Virus record (IMG/VR): IMGVR_UViG_3300025120_000025
Span: 38,948 to 102,947 of that record
From: a virus
Strand: one strand, 5' to 3'
Length of the DNA: 64,000 bases
In this document: positions 1-8,993 of the stretch, piece after piece
Position numbering within the stretch: position 1 is the stretch's first letter
Layout of the letters: every line of letters starts with the position of its first letter
Program-made: the position numbers and the translations under genes
The notes under the pieces: generated by a model
Database searches by the model: none
Seen by the model: the letters and a program-made list of their open reading frames with translations, nothing else
Told to the model about the DNA's origin: nothing

Positions 1-303
1 GGCAATACTCTTGCTGGTACTATCAACGGTGGATTGAAAGTTTACATCGATCCTTATTCAGCAAACGATTCTGATAGCAACCAGTTCTACTGTGTTGGTT
101 ATAAAGGTGCTAACGCATATGACGCTGGTATGTTCTACTGCCCATATGTACCTCTACAGATGGTAAGAGCAGTTGGAGAAAATACTTTCCAACCTAAGAT
201 TGGATTTAAGACAAGATACGGTCTTGTTTCTAACCCATTCACTTCTATCTCTGCAGACAGCAACGCATACTACAGATTGACTAAAGTTACTAACTTAATG
301 TAA
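1..303 (+). CDS. 23: Major capsid protein gp23, C-terminal part (5' truncated by the window edge)
   Basis: The reading frame is open from base 1 and gives the last 100 residues of a T4 gp23-type capsid protein, the shell-forming HK97-fold subunit. Segments matching my knowledge of T4 gp23 are KVYIDPY, YCVGYKGAN, DAGMFYCPYVP and the FQPKIGFKTRYG block, followed by a short tail ending NLM. The true start lies upstream of the window, so an internal TTG at 34 should not be taken as the start. It is followed directly by a strong terminator, as expected for the end of a head-gene operon. Identification is firm; only the C-terminal part is visible. Confidence 0.95.
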   Translation, partial: GNTLAGTINGGLKVYIDPYSANDSDSNQFYCVGYKGANAYDAGMFYCPYVPLQMVRAVGENTFQPKIGFKTRYGLVSNPFTSISADSNAYYRLTKVTNLM

Positions 304-332
304 TCTAAGTTGCTCCAATAAAGGGAGAGATT

Positions 333-364
333 AAAGGGGTGGTCTTCGGATCGCCCCTTTTTTT
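333..364 (+). terminator. Rho-independent terminator after gp23, UUCG tetraloop
   Basis: A 12-base-pair stem (333-344 with 349-360, two G-U pairs) closes on a TTCG loop and runs into a T tract (358-364). It lies 30 bases after the gp23 stop and just before a late promoter, so it separates the head operon from the next late transcript. Confidence 0.92.
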
Positions 365-368
365 ATGA

Positions 369-376
369 TATAAATA
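369..376 (+). promoter_or_regulatory. T4-type late promoter (TATAAATA)
   Basis: An exact TATAAATA octamer sits 28 bases before the ATG at 404, directly after the terminator. This is the T4 late -10 consensus recognised by gp55, which is encoded at 3646-4203. There is no TTGACA partner upstream, as expected for a late promoter. Confidence 0.85.
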
Positions 377-403
377 GTAGTATCAATAAAGATAGGAACT
401 ACT

Positions 404-985
404 ATGGCATATGATAAGAATATAACTATAACGAATTGGACCGATAACCCAGCGGCATCTAATCTCAATTTCTTAGCACCATCTCAGTTTGTATTCACAA
501 TGCAAAGATTAGGTGGAGTGGCATTCACTTGTCAAACTGCTAACATTCCTAATATATCGTTACAACCTAGCATACAATATGCAAGAGTAAAAGACACTCC
601 GATTCCTGGAGATACTATTAGTTATGGTGATTTAATAATTACATTTTTGATTGATGAGAATATGACAAACTTCAAAGCACTAGCAGATTGGATGATACAA
701 ATCACTGCAGACTTAGACACAGAAGATTATAATGCTTATATTAATAGACAACCAGGATATCCAGAAGCAGGCAATCAACAACTTAAACCTATTGCGCCTA
801 CGATGTCAGATGCTACGTTGACTATTACCGATAGCAACAACAACGCAAACGTAGAAATTCGCTATAACGACCTATTCCCAACATCTTTAGAAGCACTACA
901 ATTCGACATTACTGATACAAGTATGCCATATCTTACCGCAACTGCATCATTCACCTTCTCTAAATATGAGATGGTTAAAATTTAG
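404..985 (+). CDS. Tail-tube-fold structural protein (T4 gp19/gp54-like)
   Basis: The 193-residue protein has the layout of myovirus tail-tube and tube-initiator proteins: an N-terminal FLAPSQFVFTMQRL strand, a QTANIPNISLQ loop, then PGDTISYGDLIITFLIDENM. The pattern of P-G-D, a beta hairpin and FLIDE followed by W is shared by many tube-like proteins of marine T4-like phages. It sits behind a late promoter immediately after gp23, consistent with a virion component. I cannot decide between the tube protein gp19 and the baseplate tube initiator gp54. The start is fixed by the ATG after AGGAACTACT. Tail structural role likely; exact gene uncertain. Confidence 0.75.
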   Translation: MAYDKNITITNWTDNPAASNLNFLAPSQFVFTMQRLGGVAFTCQTANIPNISLQPSIQYARVKDTPIPGDTISYGDLIITFLIDENMTNFKALADWMIQITADLDTEDYNAYINRQPGYPEAGNQQLKPIAPTMSDATLTITDSNNNANVEIRYNDLFPTSLEALQFDITDTSMPYLTATASFTFSKYEMVKI

Positions 986-988
986 TTC

Positions 989-1017
989 TTGACATTTAAT
1001 TAAACTTCTGTTATAAT
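989..1017 (+). promoter_or_regulatory. Sigma70-type promoter for the uvsY-uvsW unit
   Basis: TTGACA (989-994), a 17-base spacer and TATAAT (1012-1017) form a perfect host-type promoter directly after the tail gene. Transcription would begin near 1024, ahead of a GAGGT ribosome site and the uvsY ATG at 1040. It switches the region from late to early/middle expression. Confidence 0.88.
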
Positions 1018-1039
1018 GATAGTTTGAAATGAGGTACAT

Positions 1040-1483
1040 ATGGTAGATTTAGATAAATTACAGACAATGTGGCGTGAAGATGCTAAGTTAGATGATATCG
1101 AATTGGGTAAAGAAGCACTGAATGTAGCAAGTCTACACGCTAAATACATTACCATTCTAAGCACTGCTAAACTCAATTTAAGAAAAGAACAAAGCGACTA
1201 CGCTAAGTTAAGAAGATATAAGTGGCGATACTATAGGGGCGAACTAAATCAGTATGAATTAAAAGACCTAGGTTGGGAACAATGGCAAGGTGCTAAACCA
1301 CTAAAGAATGAAATGGATGAACAGTTAGAAGGCGACTTTGATTTAATTAAAAAGAAAGACAAAGTTGCATATTGGGAAACTATTGTGAGTTTTCTAGAAT
1401 ATGTCATGCGAAGTATCAACTCAAGAGGTTGGGATATTAAGAATGCAATCGAATGGCATAAATTTACGAATGGAGTAATGTAA
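1040..1483 (+). CDS. uvsY: UvsY recombination mediator
   Basis: UvsY loads UvsX recombinase onto gp32-coated single-stranded DNA during phage recombination. The 147-residue product is close to the 137 residues of T4 UvsY and shares its helical plan: an N-terminal MWREDAKLD segment, the LRRYKWRYYRGE basic region, and the C-terminal YWETIVSFLEYVMRSIN followed by SRGWDIKNAIEW (W-x-I, S-R-G-x-x-I-K). It begins a transcription unit with a clear promoter, has GAGGT before its ATG, and its stop overlaps the next ATG. UvsW follows two genes later, as in other T4-like phages. UvsX is encoded at 26569-27591. Confidence 0.9.
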   Translation: MVDLDKLQTMWREDAKLDDIELGKEALNVASLHAKYITILSTAKLNLRKEQSDYAKLRRYKWRYYRGELNQYELKDLGWEQWQGAKPLKNEMDEQLEGDFDLIKKKDKVAYWETIVSFLEYVMRSINSRGWDIKNAIEWHKFTNGVM

Positions 1484-1668
1484 TGGGAATGACAACATCT
1501 GCCCTTTCGGGTACACCTAAAATCTGGCAATGCAGTGTTTGTGGAGAATATTATTTTGAAAGTGAAAAGGGAGAACTACAAGAAGATTACATCTGCGAAA
1601 ATTGCGGTGCGTCTTATACTAGTTTTATCGATATAACAGATGATTACAATAATCGTATCAAAGATTAA
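1483..1668 (+). CDS. Small zinc-ribbon protein
   Basis: This 61-residue product contains two CxxC knuckles, CSVC (about residues 17-20) and CENC (about 38-41), separated by an acidic turn. That is the pattern of a rubredoxin-like zinc ribbon. Its ATG overlaps the uvsY stop (taatg) and its 3' end overlaps uvsW by 29 bases, so it is translationally coupled between two recombination genes. A second ATG two codons in is also possible. Function unknown; zinc binding is inferred from the cysteines. It may be the local counterpart of small ORFs near uvsY in T4, but sequence identity was not established. Confidence 0.75.
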   Translation: MGMTTSALSGTPKIWQCSVCGEYYFESEKGELQEDYICENCGASYTSFIDITDDYNNRIKD

Positions 1669-3091
1669 TGATGTCTTTATGACAGTTGATTGTGAAGATG
1701 CTGGTGTAAAATACGAGTTATCTGACTTCTTCACGTTCAAAGTTCCAGGCGCAGAATTCATGCCTACTTTTCGTAATAAGATGTGGGATGGAAAAATACG
1801 TCTATTTAATATGTGGACTAGTCAACTGTATATAGGTCTCACAGAGCATCTAGAAGAGTTTTGCAAAACTAGAGGTTACACTCTGGTGGGTCAAGATACA
1901 GTTATACCTAAACAAAACATATCTACAGAAGATGTAGTAAAAGCACTAGTTGATTTGAAATTACCTTTCAACCCTAGAAATTATCAAGTAGATGCAATTC
2001 GTGATGGAATCAATGATAAAAGATTAGTCATGCTATCACCTACTGGTTCAGGTAAATCTCTTATAATCTATAGTCTAACTCAACTAGGAACTACAGGTCG
2101 AGTGCTTATAGTTGTACCTACTACATCTCTCGTAGAGCAAATGTATAAAGACTTTGCTGACTATGGATATGATGTAGAGACTAACTGTCATAAGATATAC
2201 TCTGGACATGATAAAAACACAGATAAAAGAATAGTAATCACTACATGGCAATCTGTATACAAATTACCTAAGAAGTGGTTTGCTGATTACAAGATGGTCA
2301 TAGGTGATGAAGCACACTTATTCAAAGCAACATCACTCAAAACACTAATGGAAAAGACAGAGAATGCAGTAATGCGTTTCGGCACTACTGGTACTCTAGA
2401 TGATACTAAAACACATAAGTTAATGCTAGAAGGATTATTCGGTCCTGTTCGTAGATTTACAACATCAAAACAGTTAATGAAAGATGGTCAACTCGCTAAG
2501 TTGAAGATTACTTGCTTAATGTTAAATTATAGTGATGATGTGCGCCAGGCAAATAAGAAACTTTCTTACCAAGAAGAGATGGACTTTTTAGTATCATACA
2601 CACATAGAAATACCTTTATACGCAATCTTGCGTTAGAGCAAACAGGAAATTCACTTCTACTCTTTCAATATGTAGAAAAGCATGGTAGAATTTTATATGA
2701 TATGATTAAAGAAAAAGCAGGAAACAGAAAAGTATTCTTTGTGCATGGTGGAGTAGGAGCAAATGAGAGGGAGGATATTCGTGCGATTACCGAGCAAGAA
2801 CATGATGCAATCATTGTTGCGAGTTATGGTACTTTTAGTACTGGCATTAATATTAGAAATCTTCATAATATCATTTTTGCAAGTCCTAGTAAGTCCAAAA
2901 TCAGAAATCTTCAGTCTATTGGGCGTGGTCTTCGGTTAGGAGATGATAAAGATGAAGCACAATTATTTGATATATCAGATGATATGTCTTGGAAACAAAG
3001 AACAAATTATACGCTTGAACACGCCGTTGAACGTATAAAGATATATAATGAAGAGAAGTTTAAGTACAAAACAGTAAAGGTTAAAATATGA
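1640..3091 (+). CDS. uvsW: UvsW DNA helicase (SF2)
   Basis: UvsW is an ATP-dependent RNA-DNA and branched-DNA helicase. It unwinds R-loops and regresses forks, ending origin-dependent replication in T4. The N-terminal domain shows the UvsW-specific block VDCE, FFTFKVPG and MWDGKIRLFN (residues 15-57). Walker A is SPTGSGKS (133-140), motif II is DEAH (223-226) and motif VI is QSIGRGLRLG near residue 430. At 483 residues it lacks the extra C-terminal part (UvsW.1) found in T4, as in many marine relatives. The start at 1640 gives an N-terminus aligning with T4 UvsW despite overlapping the previous gene. It ends in ATGA overlap with the next gene. Confidence 0.94.
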   Translation: MITIIVSKINDVFMTVDCEDAGVKYELSDFFTFKVPGAEFMPTFRNKMWDGKIRLFNMWTSQLYIGLTEHLEEFCKTRGYTLVGQDTVIPKQNISTEDVVKALVDLKLPFNPRNYQVDAIRDGINDKRLVMLSPTGSGKSLIIYSLTQLGTTGRVLIVVPTTSLVEQMYKDFADYGYDVETNCHKIYSGHDKNTDKRIVITTWQSVYKLPKKWFADYKMVIGDEAHLFKATSLKTLMEKTENAVMRFGTTGTLDDTKTHKLMLEGLFGPVRRFTTSKQLMKDGQLAKLKITCLMLNYSDDVRQANKKLSYQEEMDFLVSYTHRNTFIRNLALEQTGNSLLLFQYVEKHGRILYDMIKEKAGNRKVFFVHGGVGANEREDIRAITEQEHDAIIVASYGTFSTGINIRNLHNIIFASPSKSKIRNLQSIGRGLRLGDDKDEAQLFDISDDMSWKQRTNYTLEHAVERIKIYNEEKFKYKTVKVKI

Positions 3092-3567
3092 CATTACCTA
3101 TCAAACTACTAAAACTATCAAATGGAGATAGTCTAGTTGCACAGATTGACGTTAAAGAGAACGAAGATTATGTAACACTCAAAGCACCAGTTAAGATTGT
3201 ACGATGGATGTCTCCTGGTAAAGAAGGCGCATATGAAAATGCTACTTTTGGTCCATGGGAATCGTTCTCAGATGAGCAAACTTTTCATATTAGCAAAAAT
3301 AAAATTATTACCTTGACAGAACCTCGAAAAGATGTTAAAGTATACTATACTCAACTTCTAGATAAATTAGCAGAAGAACCTGCAGAGAAATTATCTGCAC
3401 CTACATTAGAAGATGAAATAGAGAATGAAGAAGAAAGAAAGATGAAACACCTGAAGAGATTACATAACATGGTAGAAGACCTGAATGAGACCTTAGGGTT
3501 AAACGATACTGATAAGGAAGATGTTCTAGAGTATCTTTATAACAAGGACAAGATAACAGTTCACTAA
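3088..3567 (+). CDS. Sm-like-fold phage protein with acidic C-terminal tail
   Basis: The first 90 residues have the strand pattern of an Sm/SH3-like barrel: LLKLSNGDSLVAQIDV, then VTLKAPVKIVRW, GPWESFSDEQTFHISKNKIITL and a final EPxxxVxxYY strand. The same order occurs in the 99-residue protein at 23334-23633 (KMMNGEEIITKV, KPAIIML, GPYSAFTD, TSIMYVAEP), so the two are likely paralogues. Here a charged helical extension (about residues 90-159) has been added. It overlaps the uvsW stop by four bases. The fold is my inference from the pattern. Function unknown; RNA or protein binding is conceivable for an Sm-like fold but not shown. Confidence 0.7.
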   Translation: MTLPIKLLKLSNGDSLVAQIDVKENEDYVTLKAPVKIVRWMSPGKEGAYENATFGPWESFSDEQTFHISKNKIITLTEPRKDVKVYYTQLLDKLAEEPAEKLSAPTLEDEIENEEERKMKHLKRLHNMVEDLNETLGLNDTDKEDVLEYLYNKDKITVH

Positions 3568-3645
3568 GAAAGGTTATTCTGAAAAGGGAACACCCCTATT
3601 ATACACACGATAACATACGTTGTCAATAGAAAACAAGGAAAGATT

Positions 3646-4203
3646 ATGGCAAAAGCGAAAAGTAAAAAAGAACATTACGTTAACAACAAAGAGTTCTTAG
3701 AAGCACTAATAGACTACAAGAAAGTATGCGATGAGCATAAGGCGAGAGAAGAACTTAAACCACCTGTAACACGATACCTTGGTGAATGTTTCTTGAAGAT
3801 TGCACAACACCTATCATACCGACCTAACTTTATTAATTATACATATAAGCATGATATGATATCAGATGGTATTGAGAACTGCTTAATGTATCTACACAAT
3901 TTCAATCCAGAGAAATCTAAAAACCCATTTGCATATTTTACGCAAATTATTTACTATGCATTCTTGCGTAGAATTCAGAAAGAAAAAAAGCAGACTGAAC
4001 TAAAAAAGAAGTTAATTCAAAACATGGTTGTAGATGATAGTATGGTTACTGCAGACCATGACGATACGCAGTATAGTAATCAATACCTTGAGTTCTTACA
4101 AGATAATATGTACAATGATGACCCTATGGCAGTGCAGGATATGAAAGATGCAGTTAAAGATAAGAAAGAACGCAAAGGTGCTTTAGACGAATTTATGGAG
4201 TAA
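3646..4203 (+). CDS. 55: Late-transcription sigma factor gp55
   Basis: gp55 is the minimal sigma factor that directs host RNA polymerase to TATAAATA late promoters, in T4 together with co-activator gp33 and the sliding clamp gp45. The product is 185 residues, the same length as T4 gp55. It shares YVNNKEFLEALIDYK, the region-2-like HDMISDGIENCLMYLHNF, NPFAYFTQIIYYAFLRRIQKEKK and an acidic tail where T4 gp55 binds the clamp. Four matching late promoters occur in this window (369, 37108, 58535, and 62992 on minus), which supports the assignment. It has AAGGAAAG before its ATG and lies three bases before the halogenase gene. No gp33 was recognised here. Confidence 0.94.
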   Translation: MAKAKSKKEHYVNNKEFLEALIDYKKVCDEHKAREELKPPVTRYLGECFLKIAQHLSYRPNFINYTYKHDMISDGIENCLMYLHNFNPEKSKNPFAYFTQIIYYAFLRRIQKEKKQTELKKKLIQNMVVDDSMVTADHDDTQYSNQYLEFLQDNMYNDDPMAVQDMKDAVKDKKERKGALDEFME

Positions 4204-4206
4204 TAG

Positions 4207-5679
4207 ATGAAAAGCAAAAGAGTATGTGTACTAGGTGCTGGTAACGCAGGATTAATGGCGGCACTTATATTGAAAATAGAACGACCAGGACTTGATGTTT
4301 ATGTTGTAGGTTCATCAGAAATAGGTATCGTAGGTGTTGGCGAAAGTAGCACAGAACACGTTAATTATTTTAGAGACTTACTTGGCGTATCAGTTCAAGA
4401 TTTTGTCACAGAAAGTGGTTGTACCTTTAAGTATGGTGTAGACTTTCAAGGTTGGACCGATAAGAGATATATTCACTCTCTTACTGCGAATGACGATGGT
4501 ATTCGTACAGACCCTTATCACACCGAACCAGAAGAATTATTCATGTATACAAACATGAGTGCGAATTGCGATCCATTAGATTTAGTTCAACCTACACAAT
4601 TAAACTATGAAGTTTCTGAAACAGATAATTTTCCTAATCAGTTTCACTTTGACACACAGAAGTTTAATAAATTTCTTCATACACAGATAAAAAAACGTGG
4701 TATTAGATATTATGATGATATTATTAGTTCAGTAAAGGTAAGTGAATGGGGCGATTGTGAAGCGATTGAAAGTGAAAGTACAAGATATGAGGCAGACATC
4801 TTTGTTGATGCTAGTGGATTTAAAAGAATTATAGCATCAGAAGTGCCTGGTTTTGAATTTCATTCTAGACAAGATGAGATGTTTGTAGATAGTGCATTTG
4901 CATTTCAGTGTCCGCATGATGAACCAGATAACTATCCAGTATTTACTCAAGCACACAAAATGAACTGTGGTTGGATGTGGAGAATACCTACGTCTGAACG
5001 TATGGGTAATGGTTATGCATATAGTTCAAAGCATATCTCATATGAAGATGCAGTCGAAGAAGTAACAGAGAAACTAGGGTTTAGACCAAATGTTGGTAAG
5101 ACTTTCAAATTTGAAGCAGGTAATTATAAAAGAACATGGGTAGGCAATACAGTACTGATTGGTCTATCATCACACTTTTACGAACCTTTAGAAGCAACTG
5201 CAATCGGTGTTGGCATATCACAAGCAAGAGTATTAGCGAACTATATTAATTCGTCTACCATATCTAAAAATACATACAATACAATAATTCAAGATTTATT
5301 TGAACAAGTATTTGCTTTTGTGAGACTACACTATGTAAACTGTCATGCAGATACACCTTTTTGGCAAGATGTATCTAAGTCAATTATACCGCCAGAAGTG
5401 AAAAAATATCTTGACATTACTAGTGAACGTGTGCTATTATTAGAAGATGTTGGAAATATAAGTGGTGCAGTCACCACAGAAAATAGAATATTTGGGGCAC
5501 ATAACTGGAATCAAGTACTGTATGCATTAGGGTTTTTATCAGAAGAAGTTCTTAAAGACCATGTACAAGCATATGGACATATTCCTAGACGTAGAAAATT
5601 TAAAGATTTTGACGATGTGATCCCACATAAACAATTAATTGATAAATGGAACAATAATGAAAATAGCATTAGTAACTGA
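4207..5679 (+). CDS. Flavin-dependent halogenase (tryptophan-halogenase family)
   Basis: The 490-residue protein has every hallmark of FAD-dependent halogenases, which use FADH2, O2 and a halide to make a hypohalous acid that is relayed to the substrate. Visible features are the dinucleotide motif GAGNAG (10-15), GESS (45-48, replacing the family GEAxxP), the FKYGVDFQGW block carrying the catalytic lysine (K75), the GWMWRIP motif that separates halogenases from monooxygenases (about 255-261), and EPLEATAIG (about 326-334) with the active-site glutamate. Cyanophage halogenase VirX1 is a described precedent. Substrate and halide cannot be read from sequence. It sits between gp55 and gp47 and overlaps gp47 by 23 bases. 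Confidence 0.92.
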   Translation: MKSKRVCVLGAGNAGLMAALILKIERPGLDVYVVGSSEIGIVGVGESSTEHVNYFRDLLGVSVQDFVTESGCTFKYGVDFQGWTDKRYIHSLTANDDGIRTDPYHTEPEELFMYTNMSANCDPLDLVQPTQLNYEVSETDNFPNQFHFDTQKFNKFLHTQIKKRGIRYYDDIISSVKVSEWGDCEAIESESTRYEADIFVDASGFKRIIASEVPGFEFHSRQDEMFVDSAFAFQCPHDEPDNYPVFTQAHKMNCGWMWRIPTSERMGNGYAYSSKHISYEDAVEEVTEKLGFRPNVGKTFKFEAGNYKRTWVGNTVLIGLSSHFYEPLEATAIGVGISQARVLANYINSSTISKNTYNTIIQDLFEQVFAFVRLHYVNCHADTPFWQDVSKSIIPPEVKKYLDITSERVLLLEDVGNISGAVTTENRIFGAHNWNQVLYALGFLSEEVLKDHVQAYGHIPRRRKFKDFDDVIPHKQLIDKWNNNENSISN

Positions 5680-6724
5680 TACACACTTTGGAGCAAGAAA
5701 CGATAGCGAAGTCTTTAATAATTATTTCTTTAAGTTTTATGACAATGTTTTCTTTCCATATCTAGAGAAACATAATATCAAAACGTGCATACATCTAGGC
5801 GATATAACAGATAGACGTAAGTTTATAAACTTCAAGACATTACATAAGTTTAGAAAAGATTTTGTATGGCGTCTAGGTAGTATGGGTATAGACACTCATG
5901 TTATTATAGGCAACCACGATACATACTTTAAGAACACAAACGAAGTAAACAGTATGGAAACATTGTTCACATCATTCGATGGTAAGTTAGAACCTTGGAT
6001 TTATACAGAAGCATCTGAAGTAGAATTTGATGGATGTAAGATATTGTTTGTGCCTTGGATATGTGATGATAATCGTGAAAGAACTATGAACACTATTGAT
6101 GAGACTGATGCACAAGTTCTTATGGGTCATTTAGAAGTCAAAGGTTTTACAATGTATCGTGGGTTCACAAACTTTGACCATGGATTAGACAGAAGTATAT
6201 TCAAGAAGTTTGATTGTGCATTTAGTGGTCACTTTCATCATAAATCAACTCAAGACAATATTACATATCTAGGTAATCCATATCAAATGACATGGTCTGA
6301 CTATGGTGATAAACGTGGGTTTCACATATTCGATACAGAAACTAGAGAGATTGAATTTATTGAGAATCCGTATTCTATATTCAAGAAGTTAGAATATAAT
6401 GATAGAGATAAGTCATATGAAGACTTTGATGCAAGTGATTTCAAAGACCATTTTGTAAAGGTGGTAGTAATAAACAAAATCAATGCGAAAATGTTTGACA
6501 AAGTAATAGATAAACTGTATAATGCAGATGTACATGAAATTAATATTATTGAAGATTTTACAGATTTCAATGCTACTTTTGTTGATGATAAGAATTTACA
6601 GTTAGACGATACTTTATCCTTGCTACATAGTTACGTTGATGAAGTTGACACTACTGCGAACAAAGAACGAATAAAAAATGACATGAAACGATTATATGTT
6701 GAAGCGAGTAATCAAACAGTATGA
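5657..6724 (+). CDS. 47: gp47 Mre11-like recombination nuclease subunit
   Basis: gp47 is the calcineurin-like phosphoesterase half of the gp46/gp47 complex that resects DNA ends for recombination-dependent replication and host DNA degradation. Metal-binding motifs are visible in order: VTDTHFG (D8, H10), HLGDITDRR, IGNHD, MGHLE and SGHFHH. DTET and the C-terminal YVEAS resemble T4 gp47. I chose the ATG at 5657 (355 residues) because it starts at the first beta strand, MKIALVTD. A TTG 18 bases upstream would only add six unrelated residues. It overlaps the halogenase upstream and gp46 downstream by four bases. Confidence 0.94.
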   Translation: MKIALVTDTHFGARNDSEVFNNYFFKFYDNVFFPYLEKHNIKTCIHLGDITDRRKFINFKTLHKFRKDFVWRLGSMGIDTHVIIGNHDTYFKNTNEVNSMETLFTSFDGKLEPWIYTEASEVEFDGCKILFVPWICDDNRERTMNTIDETDAQVLMGHLEVKGFTMYRGFTNFDHGLDRSIFKKFDCAFSGHFHHKSTQDNITYLGNPYQMTWSDYGDKRGFHIFDTETREIEFIENPYSIFKKLEYNDRDKSYEDFDASDFKDHFVKVVVINKINAKMFDKVIDKLYNADVHEINIIEDFTDFNATFVDDKNLQLDDTLSLLHSYVDEVDTTANKERIKNDMKRLYVEASNQTV

Positions 6725-8439
6725 TAAAATTTGAATATGTAAGGTGGCGCAATTTTCTATCTACAGGAAATCAATTCACCGAAATTGAAGTATGTAAATC
6801 ACCAACGACACTTGTAGTTGGTTCAAATGGTTCTGGTAAGTCTACATTCATAGATGCTCTATGTTTTGCATTGTTTAATAAACCTTTTCGTAAGATTAAG
6901 ATTGGTCAGTTAATCAATTCAATTAACATGAAAGATGCACTAGTAGAAGTTGAATTCAGTATTGGTTCTTCTCAGTATAAAGTAAGAAGAGGATTAAAAC
7001 CTAATCTGTTTGAAATTTATCAGAACAATATCTTAATTAATCAAGATGCGGCAACGAAAGACTATCAAGAGTTTTTAGAGAAACAGATACTAAAACTAAA
7101 CTATAAGTCTTTCACTCAAATTGTTGTTCTTGGTTCATCGACTTTTATACCCTTTATGCAACTACCAGCACCTCATCGTAGAGAGATTATTGAAGATTTA
7201 CTTGACATTCAAATATTCACACGAATGAATGATATTCTCAAAGGTGAGTTGTTACAAGTTGGTTCAGAGTATAAAGATGCAGAGAGTAAACTGTCGGTTG
7301 TTCGACAGTCAATCGATTTGCAAGAAGACTACTTGGAGCGAATAGATGAGCAACGTAAGAAATCGACAGAGGAAATTAACGAGCGAATTGTCAAGGCGAA
7401 GAACACAATACATGAATACACAGAAGAAGTCTCCGAAAAACAACGAACTATCGCTGAATTACAACGAAGCATTGAAGACGAGGAATCAATTACACGCAGA
7501 AAAAATAAAATAAACTCATTACAAGACCAGATGAAGCGAACACAAAAGAAAGTTGCGAATGATATTACATTCTATAGAGATAATGATGAGTGTAGTACTT
7601 GTAAGCAAGATATTCCTGTATCATTTAAAGAAGATGTAATCAAAGCAAGAACTGCTAAACTACAAGAGATTGAAGTGGCATCTGTTGATTTAGATAGAAA
7701 ATGGGATGATACAAATACTAGATTGAATGAGATACATGAAGTTCAAAAGAAAGTAACTTGGCAACAACAATCTATTAATGATAGACAAGTTCGTATTCAA
7801 GCAGAGAACAGAAGCATTGCAGAATGGAATACAGACATTGAACGTGCGAATGCTATAGCATTAAATGATGAAGAACATCAAAACAAACTTGTTACTATGA
7901 GAGAAGAAGAACGTCAAGTATCTGACACAAAGAATACATTGAACGACAAAAGATATTACTCAGAGATATCAGCAAACTTACTCAAAGATACTGGTATCAA
8001 AACTAAGATTATAAATCAATATCTACCAGTCATCAATCATTATGTAAATCATTTTCTACAAGCACTTGACTTCTTTGTTCAGTTTAATCTTGATGGTTCA
8101 TTCAAAGAAACAATCAAGTCTAGACATAGAGATGATTTTAGTTACGCATCATTCTCTGAAGGCGAGAAGTTGAGAATTGATTTATCACTATTGTTTACTT
8201 GGCGTACTATTGCAAAGATGAAAAATTCAACTAACACAAATCTATTGATACTAGACGAAGTGTTTGATAGTTCATTAGACGCAAATGGTACAGAAGAGTT
8301 TTTAAAAATCCTAAATACTATGGACAAAGGAATCAATGCATTTGTCATATCGCATAAAGGTGACACATTGTTTGACAAGTTTACAAACACAGTTCGTTTT
8401 GCGAAACCAAATAATTATTCTAGAATTGAGGCACAATGA
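6721..8439 (+). CDS. 46: gp46 Rad50-like ATPase subunit
   Basis: gp46 is the SMC/Rad50-type ATPase partner of gp47. The 572-residue protein has Walker A GSNGSGKST (34-42), a central coiled coil interrupted by the zinc hook CSTC (about 291-294), the ABC signature SFSEGEKLR (near 478) and Walker B LLILDEVFDSSLD (near 510). Length and order agree with T4 gp46. It overlaps gp47 by ATGA and the next gene by four bases. Nothing unusual is seen apart from the tight packing. Confidence 0.95.
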   Translation: MIKFEYVRWRNFLSTGNQFTEIEVCKSPTTLVVGSNGSGKSTFIDALCFALFNKPFRKIKIGQLINSINMKDALVEVEFSIGSSQYKVRRGLKPNLFEIYQNNILINQDAATKDYQEFLEKQILKLNYKSFTQIVVLGSSTFIPFMQLPAPHRREIIEDLLDIQIFTRMNDILKGELLQVGSEYKDAESKLSVVRQSIDLQEDYLERIDEQRKKSTEEINERIVKAKNTIHEYTEEVSEKQRTIAELQRSIEDEESITRRKNKINSLQDQMKRTQKKVANDITFYRDNDECSTCKQDIPVSFKEDVIKARTAKLQEIEVASVDLDRKWDDTNTRLNEIHEVQKKVTWQQQSINDRQVRIQAENRSIAEWNTDIERANAIALNDEEHQNKLVTMREEERQVSDTKNTLNDKRYYSEISANLLKDTGIKTKIINQYLPVINHYVNHFLQALDFFVQFNLDGSFKETIKSRHRDDFSYASFSEGEKLRIDLSLLFTWRTIAKMKNSTNTNLLILDEVFDSSLDANGTEEFLKILNTMDKGINAFVISHKGDTLFDKFTNTVRFAKPNNYSRIEAQ

Positions 8440-8993
8440 TACTACCACTAACAAATCCACATGACGTTAAGAACTTAGGCGCACCGCCTGAATTTGATTT
8501 TCTAAACCCTATTGTTGAACCTGTAGAACTTGCAGATAGACTGTGGGAGAACATGAAACACTATAATGGTGTAGGACTATCTGCTACGCAAGTAGGTATT
8601 CATACTAAAGTGTTTGTGATGGGTAGAGATGATTTTCGTATGAATGTTTTTAATCCTAAAGTTATTCAGATATCACCTGAACTACAAGCATTCAAAGAAG
8701 GTTGTTTAACATGGCCATTCTTAATGTTATCAATTAGAAGACCTGTAGATTGCACTATAACATACTACAATGAACACAACGAAGCAAAGAACATCAAACT
8801 ACAAGATATGTCTGCTAGAGTATTCTTACATGAGTATGACCATATGTTAGGCATTGATTTCACACAGAGAGCATCTAAACTAGCACTAGATATTGGTATG
8901 AAGAAAAGAGATAAGATGTTAAAAAAATTGGAGCGATCCGGAAAGTTAGAGAAAGCAGATGGAGACACTTACTCAATACCACAGACTTCCTAA
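8436..8993 (+). CDS. def: Peptide deformylase
   Basis: Peptide deformylase removes the N-formyl group from nascent proteins using a bound metal. All three family motifs are present: GVGLSATQVG (45-54, the GxGxAAxQ motif), EGCLTWP (88-94, metal-binding Cys) and HEYDH (132-136, two His ligands and catalytic Glu). The N-terminal LTNPHDVKNLGAPPEFD is typical of phage versions, and the protein carries a lysine-rich helical tail after residue 140. Phage deformylases are known from cyanophages. It opens the densely overlapping island that ends at 14840 and overlaps the next gene by 35 bases. Confidence 0.93.
   Translation: MILPLTNPHDVKNLGAPPEFDFLNPIVEPVELADRLWENMKHYNGVGLSATQVGIHTKVFVMGRDDFRMNVFNPKVIQISPELQAFKEGCLTWPFLMLSIRRPVDCTITYYNEHNEAKNIKLQDMSARVFLHEYDHMLGIDFTQRASKLALDIGMKKRDKMLKKLERSGKLEKADGDTYSIPQTS

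Noticed and set aside
3585-3600. AGGG/CCCT mini-hairpin before gp55
   Set aside because: Only four base pairs and no T tract; too weak to call a terminator.
5411-5440. TTGACA-18-TATTAT inside the halogenase gene
   Set aside because: It could feed gp47/gp46, but the -10 is imperfect, it lies within a conserved coding region and no leader or start is close.
5639-5656. Upstream TTG start for gp47
   Set aside because: It adds six residues before the conserved first beta strand, lacks a ribosome site, and ATG 5657 is better placed.
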